64,000 nucleotides of DNA, taken from assembly GCF_009690845.1 (NCBI RefSeq), contig NZ_VWSJ01000012.1, positions 1 to 64,000 of the forward strand, read 5' to 3'. Below the pieces are notes generated by a model. The model was not told where the DNA came from and did not search any database. It saw only the letters and a list, made by a program, of their open reading frames with translations. Positions 18,798 through 29,275 of this stretch are shown here, piece after piece (within the stretch, counting starts at the first letter, position 1; every line of letters begins with the position of its first letter). Made by a program: the position numbers and the translations under genes. Source of the stretch: Campylobacter portucalensis (GTDB lineage: Bacteria > Campylobacterota > Campylobacteria > Campylobacterales > Campylobacteraceae).

Positions 18798-19926
18798 GTT
18801 GAAACTATCATATCAAAAAGAGAAGCAGATGCAAATAAAATACACGCATAAATTTCAAATACGAATAGGTGCTATAGTTGATTATATTACCATTGAAGTT
18901 TTATGTAAATTTAAAAAAGCAAATAAACAACATATCCTTTATGCCATATAGGTATCGCAAAAGTATAACAGCTGATGATGAGAACATTAGAGACCTTATT
19001 TTTAAAGGATATGTTATGCCATTTTTTATTGACAAAGAAAATAATACAATAGAAATTTTATCAATCTACTCAAAAAATCAGCCTTGATAAAAAAAGGTTT
19101 AGTAGATGGTAGAACTCTTGAAAGACTTGAAGATGAAGCAGCAAGTATTTCAGATATGAAAGCTATTTCTACAGGCGACCCTTTGTTTTTAGAACAAGCC
19201 AACATTGAAAGGGTTTTAAAAAAAGAAGAAATGCTATATAAACATTTTATAGCTGACATTGAAGATAGTGAAGATAGAATTAGTAGTAATATCAAAAATA
19301 TCCAACAAGCAATAAAAGACAACCTATCTTACGAAAACGCTAAAGAACAAATTTTAGCATATGATAGTGAAAATTTTAAATGTAGTCTATATAATAATAA
19401 TAAAACCCTTGAAAATTTTGAAATTTTAAAAGATGATAAATCAGAATATATAAAAATTACTCAAACTAAAATGAGTGAAATTTTTAATAAAAAATATAAG
19501 CGATATCATAGCTTATTCAGACCAAGAACATAAACTAATGTAATATAAGGGTTTTAAAATTTCAGGTTATTATGATAGTTTTCTAAAAGACTTGATTTTG
19601 AACTAAAAAATAAAGCTACAGGATGGCTTTTTCAACCTGATAATCTTGTTTTTAAAAACAGAGATAGTCTCTTTAGAGAACAAATTTCAATAACTGGTTT
19701 TTTAGGAGAATAAACAACTTCTTAAATCTAGAAAGCTTAAAAAAGTAAAAGAACTATTGAAACTATGATTAACAACAGAAAAAAGGCGAAAAGAATGAAT
19801 TTAAATCAACTGCACTTAAAAAGTTAGAAAACTTTAACAAAGCTGTTAATGATAATGGCTCTTCGGTTGATGATAACAAAAGCAGGAGAGAAGGATGGAA
19901 TAGATAACTTTTTAAAAGGCTATTAA
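18789..19926 (+). pseudogene. C-terminal remnant of a plasmid/ICE methylase-helicase
   Basis: The stretch from 19084 contains GLVDGRTLERLEDEAASISD and MKAISTGDPLFLEQANIERV, the C-terminal signature of very large helicase-methyltransferase proteins of conjugative elements. Further pieces (TGWLFQPDNLVFKNRDSLFR, EFKSTALKKLENF) continue to 19926 in changing frames. At least three frameshifts and one internal stop are present. Short frames at 18789-18947 and 18878-19087 precede it, the latter joining at 19084. The catalytic domains are absent, so this is dead. Confidence 0.65.
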
Positions 19927-20085
19927 CATTTTTAAAATGTGTTTTTACCTTATAATAATGTAAATAGCCTTTTATATAGTTTTTTAAGAAAACTATCAAA
20001 TTTGTTCAAAATTTTTGGTTTTCTTAAGCCATTTTTTACACTTTAAGCTTGCTAAACTTAAATTTAAAGACCATACAGTAATACA

Positions 20086-20110
20086 AGCTCTTAAAGTAGG
20101 GCTTATTTAA
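20086..20110 (+). terminator. Weak stem-loop, possible terminator
   Basis: AGCTCT (20086-20091) pairs with AGGGCT (20098-20103), followed by TATTTAATTTT. It is nearly the same as the structure at 8204-8230. Confidence 0.35.
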
Positions 20111-20190
20111 TTTTAGTATTGAAAATCGTGATTTTCATAGCAAAAAATGCTTTTATGGAAAATTTGATATAATTAAAAGAAAACATTAGG

Positions 20191-21128
20191 GTGATTATAA
20201 AAATGAAAAATAAATTATCTATCGATCAACAAATACAACATATGAAAGAAAATGGAATAACTTTTACTCTTTTTAAAGAAAGTGAAGCTAAAGAATTTTT
20301 ACAGCATAGCAACTATTTTTTTAAAGTAAAATCTTTTGCAAAAAATTATCAAAAAATAGACGATAAATATATTGATTTAGATTTTATATATTTAAGAGAA
20401 TTAGCATTAATGGATACTTTGTTGAGAAATATTGTTTTAGAGATATCACTAATTATAGAACATATTTTAAAAGTAAATTTTATAAATGATATAACCAACA
20501 ATCCGCTAGAAGACGGATATATTATTATAAAAAAATTTTTAGATGAAAAAAGAGAGCCAACTATTTTTACAAATTATAATAAAAAAAGAGATAATATTGA
20601 TTTCTACACAAGAGGCTTAATGGATAAATACTATAAATATAATTTTCCAGTTTGGGCTTTTGTAGAAATTTTAACATTTTCAGAATTATTAACTTTATTA
20701 AAATTTTACTACATTGAAAACAATAACGCACATGCTAAATTTTATAACAACTCTTTATTATACAATGTCAAAAAATTACGAAATGTTCTGTTCATAATAA
20801 CTGCTTTTTAAATAATTTAATAAAAACAGAAGAATTTACTAAAACAAGAAGACTATTAACAGAAGTAAAAAATCTAAATTTACAACAATATAGCAATAGA
20901 AAAATAGATGCTTTATGTGAAACACCCGCTATACACGATTATGCTTCTGTATTGATAGTTTTTAATAAATTATGTCCTAACAAAATGAAAAATATAGTAA
21001 TAAAAGAAAAAATAAAACACTCTTTAAATAGATTTTCTAAACACATAGATTATTTTATTAAGAACAAAAATTTAAACGAAAAACTAAAATTTATTTTAGA
21101 ATTAAATAAAAAAATATTCGGTATTTAA
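20191..21128 (+). pseudogene. Abi-family (Abi_2 / AbiF-like) abortive infection protein, one frameshift
   Basis: The N-terminal 206 codons show the Abi_2 pattern: LSIDQQIQHMKENGITF, then FLQHSNYFFKVKSFAKNY. The frame is lost at 20785 and continues from 20787 to 21128 (ending KIFGI). Joining the two by restoring one base gives KKLRN-x-SVHNNCFLNNL, the RX4H motif of HEPN ribonucleases, so the lesion falls inside the probable active site. A start at ATG 20203, with AGGGTG before it, is more natural than the GTG at 20191. The rest of the ~310 aa protein is intact, so the loss looks recent. Confidence 0.8.
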
Positions 21129-21193
21129 GCCAATTTTAAAAAGAATTAACATATAATAACGCATTACAAGACCAAAAAAGAAGTATCTTTTTT

Positions 21194-21230
21194 AGCAACA
21201 GTATTTTTTACTGTTGCTTTTTTTCTTTTT
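21194..21230 (+). terminator. Strong intrinsic terminator
   Basis: AGCAACAGTA (21194-21203) and TACTGTTGCT (21209-21218) form a perfect 10 bp stem with a 5-base loop, followed by a T-rich tract. It serves the Abi gene and overlaps the end of the minus-strand methylase fragment. Confidence 0.85.
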
Positions 21231-21530
21231 GATATTTTATAATATCTGTGTATTTTACGAAAAATTCCCCATAATTATTTTTATTTAGATATTTTGTATA
21301 GCCTAAACCTTTTAATTCACTATCTAAAAAAGTTATAAACTCATCTTTTTTAAATATTAAAACATTTGCTTTTTGAATAAAAATCTATTTTTATACTTAT
21401 CTTTAAAATTTGATTCTTCCAGCATATAATTCAATAAACTTTTATCATTTGTAATTGCTAAATTTTGAGCATTTAAAATGGTTGTAAATCTATCCTTTAT
21501 ATCTTGCAAAAGTTGCTTGCTAGTTTTCAT
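21208..21530 (-). pseudogene. N-terminal fragment of a type III Mod methyltransferase
   Basis: Starting at 21530 (MKTSKQLLQDIKDRF), the translation matches the N-terminus of the mod gene at 40666 almost phrase for phrase (AQNLAIT-DKSLLNYML, DEFITFLDSELKGLGYTKYL). One frameshift follows KNRFLFKK, and the frame ends in the terminator stem at 21208. Only about 100 of >600 residues remain, so it is a second, truncated copy. Confidence 0.7.
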
Positions 21531-21636
21531 AATGATCCTTTTTAATGTTTAAAAGAGTATATCTAAACTTAACTTAAAGAATTTAATCAAAAAATATTGT
21601 ATAATTTTAAAATAAAATAAATTTAAAGGAAAAAAA

Positions 21637-22407
21637 ATGAAAAAAGCATTGATTGTTTCAGTTACTGCTGGACTACTGTTAAGCGGATGCTTATGCGCAC
21701 AATCGGAACTATAACTGTTGGAGCCGTATCTGGCAAGAAGTTTGCCAAAGATTTGTGGTATTTTGGAAAGGGACAAAAACCATATGGAAAGCTAGATCAC
21801 GATAGATGGTTCATGAATACTGAATCTAGAATGGAAAGATCTATTGCCAAAAATAAAGAAAGAGCTGAAAAAAGACTTGCAAAAGGGAAAAGTAACATTT
21901 CTGGTCCCACCAAAGAAAACCCATATATACATATAACAGATACTAGTGTATATTATCAAGATTTTAGATATGGAATTTATGTAAAACCTTATGCATTGAT
22001 AACAAACCAACCAAAATGTGACATAAAAAATAAAATGTTTTATGGAAACCTATTCTACAAACCCTAAAGATATAGATAATATTATAAAAGAAGATATGCC
22101 AACTAAAGAAAAAAGAATTAAATTTTTATATGGAATAAGAGAAGGTTTTTTGGATGGAAGGTGTTTAGTGGCAGGGTCCCATTACGCTCTAGATGAAGGA
22201 AAATACGAAATCATAGATACAATAAGAAATATAAACACAAACAAACCAGTGACTATATTTAGAACAGACTATGATGACTGCTATGAATATCTTTATAAAA
22301 ACGATTATTATATGTTTTATGGCCCTAAAATAATGGCTCAAATAGAAGAAAGAAAAAAGAATAAAAAACCCAGAATAGAGATATTTGAAGAAAACTTATT
22401 AGATTAA
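21637..22407 (+). pseudogene. Lipoprotein with two frame changes
   Basis: A clear ribosome site (TTTAAAGGA) and signal peptide MKKALIVSVTAGLLLSGC with lipobox LLSGC begin at 21637. The frame shifts near 21690 into 21687-22067 and back near 22045 into 22042-22407. The two main pieces (126 and 121 codons) overlap exactly where one sequence should continue. The mature protein would be ~250 aa, basic, with TDTSVYYQDFRYGIYV; no known family is recognised. Confidence 0.6.
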
Positions 22408-22449
22408 TTTTCATTTAATTTTAATATTAATTTGCTATAATTTTGCCAA

Positions 22450-22800
22450 GCTTAAGCAGGGACAATATCAGCAAGAGAACAAAATTCAAAAATTGATGAG
22501 TTTATACAAGAGAATAAAAGAGAGTTACGAGACTCCTAGAAAAAGAATGAGTAGCTAGAAAACGATTACAAAGAGCTACAAACGAAAACGACAGAAACAT
22601 AGAATTTACAGATTTTTTTGACACAACAACAAGAAATTTTAAATCAAATATTGAAAGCAGAATACAAGAATTTAAACGAGAGTTTAGAGAACATATCAAA
22701 ATAAAACTTAAAAAACTTCGAGAACAAAGCTAACGAGATATTAAAGGCAGTCTGCTCAAGTTAGAGAATTCATAGATAAAAACAAAAGAGAGCTTGAAAT
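22450..22800 (+). pseudogene. Relic of a coiled-coil plasmid protein (copy 1)
   Basis: Frameshifted translations give helical, lysine/glutamate-rich pieces. They resemble, over ~250 bases, the minus-strand relic at 42680-43036 (shared phrases around RNFKSN, RIQEFKRE and FIDKNK). The two copies are therefore inverted repeats about 20 kb apart. The original is probably a mobilisation- or relaxase-associated coiled coil. Confidence 0.5.
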
Positions 22801-22876
22801 AGTTTTATAAAGACATAAAGAGATGAGTAGGTAGTGGAATAATTGTATTATTTAAAATCACTCATTGATAATAGTA

Positions 22877-23014
22877 TTAAGGCACATAAGCAAATAGTTC
22901 CAAAAAAAGCCTTATTTCCATATTTAAATTTTCAATGTTTCCACTTGGTATTGTTAAATATATACTTATTATAACAATAAATAGTATTATGATTTGCAAT
23001 ATAAAATTCTTCAT
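22877..23014 (-). CDS. Tiny hydrophobic peptide (45 aa), doubtful
   Basis: From ATG 23014 the frame encodes MKNFILQIIILFIVIISIYL and a polar tail. This is one membrane helix of the kind found in holin-like or toxin peptides. No strong ribosome site is visible, and the frame may be a fragment of a longer gene. Confidence 0.3.
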   Translation of the reverse strand: MKNFILQIIILFIVIISIYLTIPSGNIENLNMEIRLFLELFAYVP

Positions 23015-23033
23015 AATTACTATATTCTTTCGT

Positions 23034-23071
23034 ATAAGCACCATAAAAATACGGTGCTTATATTTTTTTTA
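23034..23071 (+). terminator. Intrinsic terminator
   Basis: ATAAGCACC (23034-23042) and GGTGCTTAT (23053-23061) form a perfect 9 bp stem followed by a T run on the plus strand. Confidence 0.7.
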
Positions 23072-23073
23072 AA

Positions 23074-23290
23074 TTAATATGGTAATTCGTCTATTATACC
23101 ATAGAACAATAGACCCATTTGACTTTTCCATTTAATATTAACAGCATTTACATAAGGGCTAAAATTGCGATTTCCCAATAGCTTGTTAATAATTATTCCA
23201 ATTTATAAATTCTCTCACGATTTTAGTAAATTGAGTATTATTTATATAAGACTTGGCTTGGATTTCAGTTTTAGAAGAGTAAAGATACGA
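23074..23290 (-). pseudogene. Unidentified protein fragment
   Basis: Minus-strand pieces read NFSPYVNAVNIKWKSQMG and LLFYGIIDELPY before a stop at 23074. The amino-acid pattern looks like real protein, but it is interrupted and has no start. No family is recognised. Confidence 0.3.
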
Positions 23291-23317
23291 CTATACAACT
23301 TATTTATTGATTTTTAT

Positions 23318-23366
23318 GTTAAATATATTTGACAAATATAAGCTAATATTGTAAAATATATTTAAC
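23318..23366 (+). promoter_or_regulatory. Promoter embedded in a perfect 13 bp inverted repeat
   Basis: GTTAAATATATTT (23318-23330) and AAATATATTTAAC (23354-23366) are exact inverted copies. TTGACA at 23329-23334 and TAAAAT at 23352-23357 are 17 bp apart, so the half-sites cover the -35 and -10 edges. This is what a repressor operator would look like. The ATPase gene starts at 23389 with GAGAGA before it. Confidence 0.7.
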
Positions 23367-23388
23367 AATTTTTAACGAGAGAGAATAT

Positions 23389-24600
23389 ATGGATTTTACA
23401 AGATTTTTTAATGAGCAACAAAACTATCTGCGTAAAGTAAAGCTTGATTTTACAAGATATCTCTATGATTATATAGATTTTAACGAACAAGCTATGATGA
23501 TAATAGGACAACGTGGTGTTGGTAAAACTACACTTATCTTACAATATCTAAAACAAAATTTTCAAACATCACAAAAAGCTCTTTATGTAAGTATGGACAA
23601 TCCTTTGTTTTCGGTAATTTCTTTTTATGAGTTTGCTCTTGACTTTGAAAAGATTGGTGGCGAAATTTTACTGATAGATGAGATACATAAGTTAAAAAAC
23701 TGGTCATCACATATAAAAACCGTAATAGATCAAAGCAACTTAAAACTTATAATTACTGGTTCATCTATGCTAGAGCTTGATATAAAAGGAGCTGATTTAA
23801 GCAGAAGGGTAGTAAAATATTATCTAAATATTATGTCTTTTAGAGAGTTTTTAAGTCTTAATTTAAAAGATAATTTTCCTAAGTATAGCTTAGATGAAAT
23901 TTTGACAAATCATTATGAAATAGCTGTAAGCTTGACAAGCAAATTTAAGCCACTTGCATATTTTAAAGACTATCTCTCATATGGAGCATATCCGTTTGCA
24001 ACTGACAAGATAAGCTTTCATTCAAAATTGATGAATGTCATTAACCAAGTTTTACAAACCGACATACCTTATGTTTGCTCATTAAACTATGCAAATATAG
24101 ATAAATTAAAAAAACTACTGTTTTTATTGAGTCAAAGTGTTCCTTTTTCTCTAAATATAAGTGAGCTGGCAAGAGCGTGTGAAATATCACGCCCAACGCT
24201 TATAGAGTATCTAAAATATATGCAAAGTGCTGGACTTATTATAAATTTATATAATAAAAATAGGGGTTATAATGCCATACTAAAACCAGATAAAATATAT
24301 CTAAGCAATACTAATTTAGCTTATGCACTAAGCAGTGCCCCAAACATAGGAAACCTAAGGGAGAGTTTTTTTGTAAGTCAAATTAGTGCTTACGCAGACG
24401 GTAAATTTAAAAATAATTTTATCATGCTAAATAAAAGTGGTGATTTTATCGTAGATGATAAATTTATCTTTGAAATAGGTGGGGCTAAAAAGAGCTTTAA
24501 CCAAATTAAAGATATACCAAACTCTTATATTGTAGCTGATGATATAGAAATAGGAAGTGGAAATAAGATACCTTTATGGTTGTTTGGGTTTTTGTATTAA
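23389..24600 (+). CDS. AAA ATPase with DUF4143-type C-terminus
   Basis: This complete 403 aa protein has Walker A GQRGVGKTTL near residue 43, Walker B ILLIDEIHKLKNW near 92 and sensor ITGSSMLEL. A winged-helix segment lies near 260, and a nuclease-like C-terminal domain includes KFIFEIGGAKKSFNQIKD. These archaeal/bacterial AAA_14 ATPases are common in mobile islands; their function is not established. A shortened relative lies at 31665-32037. It is monocistronic with its own palindromic promoter. Confidence 0.9.
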   Translation: MDFTRFFNEQQNYLRKVKLDFTRYLYDYIDFNEQAMMIIGQRGVGKTTLILQYLKQNFQTSQKALYVSMDNPLFSVISFYEFALDFEKIGGEILLIDEIHKLKNWSSHIKTVIDQSNLKLIITGSSMLELDIKGADLSRRVVKYYLNIMSFREFLSLNLKDNFPKYSLDEILTNHYEIAVSLTSKFKPLAYFKDYLSYGAYPFATDKISFHSKLMNVINQVLQTDIPYVCSLNYANIDKLKKLLFLLSQSVPFSLNISELARACEISRPTLIEYLKYMQSAGLIINLYNKNRGYNAILKPDKIYLSNTNLAYALSSAPNIGNLRESFFVSQISAYADGKFKNNFIMLNKSGDFIVDDKFIFEIGGAKKSFNQIKDIPNSYIVADDIEIGSGNKIPLWLFGFLY

Positions 24601-24950
24601 ATATTCTATGATTTAAAATAAAACTTATTACTTTTTTAACCCTAGTATTTTTTAATCGCATTTAAGTGATTTTTTAAGTATTTTTCGAGTATTCTTTTTA
24701 AAGAAGCTACCTTAAAATTCATATATATGTGTTGATGGTGTCACAAATATGTGTTAAAAATTTTGAAAAATAAATTTGCCACCACTATTTTCCTATCAAA
24801 TTTGATGGTTTTTTGTAAAGATGACAAAGATTTATATCAAATTATATTAAAGTTGATAAGAAAAATCCGATTAAGCTAAATTTAACCAAAATAATTTAAA
24901 AATAGAAAAAAAGATGAAAACCATAAAACTGCTATTTAGCTAAACTTCAA
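24601..24950. other. Gene-free stretch after the ATPase gene
   Basis: No gene is supported. The sequence is AT-rich with no convincing stem-loop terminator. Confidence 0.4.
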
Positions 24951-25129
24951 CTATTTTTTAGTAGTCCAAGCTATAAGAACTGCAAAAAGAACCAGTAGTA
25001 TTATACCTGCAATTGTCATTTTAAAAGCTAAAAGAATTTTGGTGGTTTTATGCCTTTTCTATCACATATATAAGCAGTTAAAAAACCTAATAAAATTATT
25101 AATGGGATAATTAAATCTATAATATTCAT
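24951..25129 (-). pseudogene. Small membrane protein, frameshifted
   Basis: From ATG 25129 the frame encodes MNIIDLIIPLIILLGFLTAY and stops after KPPKFF. The other frame continues LAFKMTIAGIILLVLFAVLI before a stop at 24951. Repairing one base would give a ~59 aa protein with two helices. Confidence 0.5.
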
Positions 25130-25133
25130 TTTT

Positions 25134-25381
25134 TTAAAGTTCCTTTTCTATATTATTCATCTTTTTATTTATATCGCCTAATTTTAACAAGTTATTTGCA
25201 ACGCCATAACTAAATATAAAAAGCAAAATCATAGTAAAAATAACTACTAAATCTAATTTTCATATTTAGCAGATATAAAAGCTTAACAACCAGCAACACC
25301 AGCTGAAAACAGAAGTAATTTTGTTTTTATAACTTCTATTTCTTTAGATATTATTTCAAGTTTTAATTTTATTTTTTCCAT
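25134..25381 (-). pseudogene. Small coiled-coil membrane protein, interrupted
   Basis: From ATG 25381 it reads MEKIKLKLEIISKEIEVIKT, then stops at GVAGC. Later frames give LDLVVIFTMILLFIFSYGVA and end NIEKEL. The layout (coiled coil, two helices, coiled coil) matches small accessory membrane proteins, and it would be co-transcribed with the 25129 gene 5 bases away. Confidence 0.5.
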
Positions 25382-25572
25382 TTAAAAATTATATCCCATT
25401 TTTAAAATAAACTAGGTTGTGTTATAGGCTGACTGTTTGTAAGGCTTTTGCATCATTTTTATTCATTTTACAAACCCGTGTAAATTATATCTTATAGAGC
25501 AAGTAAAGTCAATATAATGTTTCAGTCCATAGCATATGAAAAAATTTAATAGTCTAATAGGTCATGATATAG

Positions 25573-25682
25573 TTAGATGAGAGTTACCTTGGAGATAAAG
25601 ATGCAAGTGGTAAAATAATATCTTGGAATGCTTGAAAAAGATGGATATGCTTATACTAGGGTGTCGCAAAACTGTATAATAA
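25573..25682 (+). pseudogene. Trace of an IS1595-type transposase
   Basis: Two adjoining frames give LDESYLGDKDASGK and GMLEKDGYAYTRVSQN. These match the pattern DESYFG...GK...GML..G..YT.V.. of IS1595/ISXO2 transposases around the first catalytic acidic residue. Only ~35 residues remain and no terminal repeats were found. Confidence 0.4.
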
Positions 25683-25686
25683 AAAT

Positions 25687-27041
25687 TTACTGAGTTACTA
25701 AAATATAATATGTTCCTCTACCTTTTCCTTTACGCCCTAAATAACCTTTTTGTGTAAGAGAATATAAAAGCTCGTAAGCTTTTGTTTCTTTTATAGTTAA
25801 AATTTTCGAAACTTCTTTTCTTGTTATTTTTCCATTATCTATTATAAATTTTATAATATCTTTTTCGTCTTTTAAAAGATTATAATCATTCGCAAATTAT
25901 CTATTTTTATAATATTTTTAGTTTCTAATCTATAATTTTAACATCGACAAAGTCATTTTTTTTAGTTATTACTGGTTCTTTTAAACCAACTTTTTTACAA
26001 GAGTGTTTTTATTCTTTTTATGCCACTTCCCTACTGTTCTATAAGCCCTAACTATTTAAAAATATTTGCAACAACCCTATTTCTTGCTTCACTTCTACCA
26101 TTGTCTACATCATCTTGTGTTATAAAACTAGGGTATCCACCAGGTGAAACGATATTTACCATATCATCATAAATTCCAACTTTTATATCTCTGTCTAAGT
26201 TTGTGTAATCCATATGAATTAATGCATTAATAAGAGCTTCTCTTAAGGCAACTAATGGAATTTCGTATTTATCTTCTATTATAATATTTTCTATTTTTGA
26301 GCTTAAATTTATATGATTAAGTACAAAATTTAATGAGTTTTCAAATATAGAAAATATATCCTTATCATATTCTTTTCTATCTATAAACTCATCCATAGTT
26401 ACACCTTTAAATTTGAAACATTTTACCTTGCAGTTATCAAATTTTCCAAGCAAAATAGAAGAGCGTTTGTTGGATAAATTTGATTTTGATATGATTTTAT
26501 GAGTTTTAAATTTTTTAACTTTTCATTATCTATGGTTTTATTAAATTTATTAAAACAAGCTATTAATGGACTTAAATCAAGCTCATTTAAATTATAGTTA
26601 AAATTTATCTCTTCATCGAAGCTTATGTTTGATTTTTCTCTTTCAAGTTCAGTTATAATAGCCTTATTATCAAGTCTATTTGTAGCACCAACTCTAATAT
26701 ACGCACTATTTTCTACGCCTTTAGAGCTGATAAAATATGACTTTAAGTTACTAGGATAAATTCTATAACTAAAATAAGCTTATTATCTATATTTATAGTG
26801 TAGATTTCAGGAATTATTTTTGGTGTTATACTATCAAAAATTGATTGAGTCAAACTATCTTTTATTTTAAATATACTATTTTCATTAACGCCTTTTATTT
26901 TGCCATTATCGCCAACCCTAATTAAAATTTTACCACCAGTTGTATTTGCAAAAGCTACTACGCTGTTTATTAAACTATCTGTGATATTCTCTTTAAATTC
27001 AAGAGTTTTACTTTCGCCATTTTAATAAGTTCTTTTATCAT
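25687..27041 (-). pseudogene. AlbA_2 / Schlafen-like ATP-binding regulator, frameshifted
   Basis: From ATG 27041, one repaired frameshift gives the DNA-binding AlbA_2 domain (KTLEFKENITDSLINSVVAF, NTTGGKILIRVGDNGKIKG). An intact block at 26052-26453 holds the C-terminal ATPase-like part (VALREALINALIHMDY, SPGGYP). A last piece down to 25687 is a winged helix (GKITRKEVSKILTIKETKAY). The order is typical of ~430 aa AlbA-type regulators, but at least three frame breaks are present. Confidence 0.7.
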
Positions 27042-27257
27042 ATTTATCCTTATTTAAAGCAAGTATTATAACTAAAAATAATTTAACTTTAAAGCTTAGA
27101 TAACATAGATTTTTCGTTTTTTAAAAGTTTCTTTTATATACAATCTTTTAATATGCTGTAGGGATATAAATGATTTAATTTTTTGTACTGAACAAAACTT
27201 ATATTTAGAAATATATAAAATGATTTTTAAAAAAAATTAGCAGGTTAAAAGCTAGAA

Positions 27258-27317
27258 ATATAGGTAATAGGTGAAAATTTCATCTATATTAACATAAATT
27301 TCACTTATTACCTACAA
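27258..27317. repeat. Inverted pair of the 20 bp element
   Basis: Copies at 27258-27277 and 27298-27317 face each other across 20 bp. They lie 155 bp before the ParB-like relic, like the pair before the Rep relic at 45742-45804. Confidence 0.7.
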
Positions 27318-27471
27318 ATAATAAAAGTATTAATAATTAAATACAAGCATTAAATATTTTATTTACTATTATTGAATTATAAAAAAATGAATTTTTTTAA
27401 AAAAAATTAAAATTTTATTTTTTTAATAATGATCTGGTAAATATATGATATGATTTTCTAAAAGGGAAAAA

Positions 27472-28346
27472 ATGACTTTTGAAACGATATATCAACTATA
27501 AATATAGATGAGTATAAAATAATAGATAATTTACTAGATAGATATTTGGAACTAGACTTTAAAGAAAAGAGCGATTTTAAGCGTCTAGTATCTAGTATAA
27601 ATAAAATAGTCATAATTAATCCATTAATATTTTATAGGATTGATGATAAAACACTAGAATTAATATCAGGCAGAAAAAGAATTGAAGCAATAAAGACATT
27701 AAATGAGTTAAAGGCTAAAAATAAAAAAATATTAAATATTCCAGCAAGAATTTTAAGCAAAGAAAATGATTTGGATAGTGTTTATTTGTTAGCTTTTAAA
27801 GAAAACACAAATAGACGAATTTAAGCAATGAGGCACAAATAGAATCTTTACTTTTTAGAATATGTTGTGATATATATCCTGATTTTGGAACTAGTTCAAA
27901 TTTTCTTAAAGATTTTAAGATATAAGAAATTAAGAAAACACTAAAAGAAATCAGAAATAATAGCGAAAACTTAAACAAATTTGAAAGCAAACTCTTAAAC
28001 ACTATTAATTTAACTTCAAAAAAGTAAATATTTCAGAAAATAAAATAATAAACTCTATAATTAAAAATAGCCTAACTTTTTTAAAAAAAAGGATGATAAG
28101 AAATTTTGGCGTGCCTGTTGAGATTATTAGAAAATCAAGAAAGTCTCCAAAAACAAAAAAATATTAGAAAACATTGATGTCATAATTTTTAATAAAAATT
28201 TAGACGAAAAAGAAGCATTTTTTGCTATTAAAAACTATGTTGAAGCTATTTTAAATAGAAAAATGTCTGATTTTTATAAGATAGAAGGTATTGATGATAT
28301 AGTAGATGAGAGTGGCTTTATCTATAATTTAAAAAACAGAAAGAGA
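27472..28346 (+). pseudogene. ParB-like partition protein, degraded
   Basis: An ATG at 27472 with AAAGGG before it starts a frame that shifts after 9 codons. The block at 27546-27824 carries the ParB-N pattern: NPLIFYRIDDKTLELISGRK, RIEAIKTLNEL, IPARIL and the AFKENTNRR box. Later pieces to about 28346 are helical and out of frame with each other. It was probably a plasmid partition or copy-control protein. Confidence 0.65.
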
Positions 28347-28569
28347 AAAAAATAAAAGAATATGGAAATGATTTATCAAGAGCTTGCATAGAGTTTTTAC
28401 TAAATAACTTAAAAAATAAAGAGCTAGAAAAAAGCAAAAAGAATGGAAAAATATAATTTTACAAAAAAGCTAAATGATATATAAAAGCTTAAATGCAAAA
28501 GACAAAAGAGAGCTATTTTGAAAAGGAAAGAAATGCAAGAGTATGAAAATCCGTATTTAAAAGCTTGGG

Positions 28570-29256
28570 ATGAGTATTGGGAATATAAAAAAAGAAAAAT
28601 ATGAAGATATTAAGTGGATTGGAAAATATACACTTAAAGAGCGAGTAATAATAAATCCTGTAAACTCTTATGCGGCTTTAATTCATAGAGCTGATTTTTT
28701 ACTTCCACTAAAAGAAGAAAAATTTTGTAGTTATTTAGATATTGGATATGAAGGGATAATTGTTATTTGTAAGACATTAGATGATTATAAAATCTTTATA
28801 GATAAAGCAAGAAAGTTTTATCTTGAAGAAATTAGATATGTTGATACTATAGAAGAGGCTGATGAAGAGGCAAAAGAGATAAAAGTTCCCTATCTTGATA
28901 CAGTATCGTTTTTAGAATTTGATGGTGGTATAGATAAATTTTATTTGCTTTCTCTTAGTGATACAGATTTTATAATGATGTTTCCAGAGCTTTATGACCG
29001 TGAGTTATATGATATTGTTATGAATTATTCTACTGATGAGCAATTTTTAGAGTTTTGTGGGCATTATAGTGGCATTCTTTCTAATTTTGATGAAGAAACC
29101 AAGCAAAGAGTTATTAGATTTAAAAACAAAGAAATTTTACAAGATGTAAAGAAGGACACAAGAGAATGTTTTACTCCATATAGGATATACTATTTAGATG
29201 AGTATTATTTACAAGAAGAGTATTATTCAAAAGATGGGCAATTGTTATCAAGCTAA
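28570..29256 (+). CDS. Unknown acidic 228 aa protein, start displaced by an A7 tract
   Basis: The frame encodes a soluble acidic protein with many Tyr, Glu and Asp (ELYDRELYDIVMNYSTDEQF). A better start lies in another frame at ATG 28533, preceded by AAAGGAAAG, giving MQEYENPYLKAWDEYWEYKK; this reaches the run of seven A at 28587-28593 and then shifts into the present frame. The gene is therefore either frameshifted or phase-variable at that tract. No family is recognised. Confidence 0.55.
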   Translation: MSIGNIKKEKYEDIKWIGKYTLKERVIINPVNSYAALIHRADFLLPLKEEKFCSYLDIGYEGIIVICKTLDDYKIFIDKARKFYLEEIRYVDTIEEADEEAKEIKVPYLDTVSFLEFDGGIDKFYLLSLSDTDFIMMFPELYDRELYDIVMNYSTDEQFLEFCGHYSGILSNFDEETKQRVIRFKNKEILQDVKKDTRECFTPYRIYYLDEYYLQEEYYSKDGQLLSS

Positions 29257-29275
29257 TTCCAAAGAAGTATTTACA

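Noticed and set aside
23389-24600. STAND or NLR-type defence ATPase
   Set aside because: Length and C-terminal EIGGAKK-type domain fit the simple AAA_14/DUF4143 family; no sensor repeats or effector domain are present.
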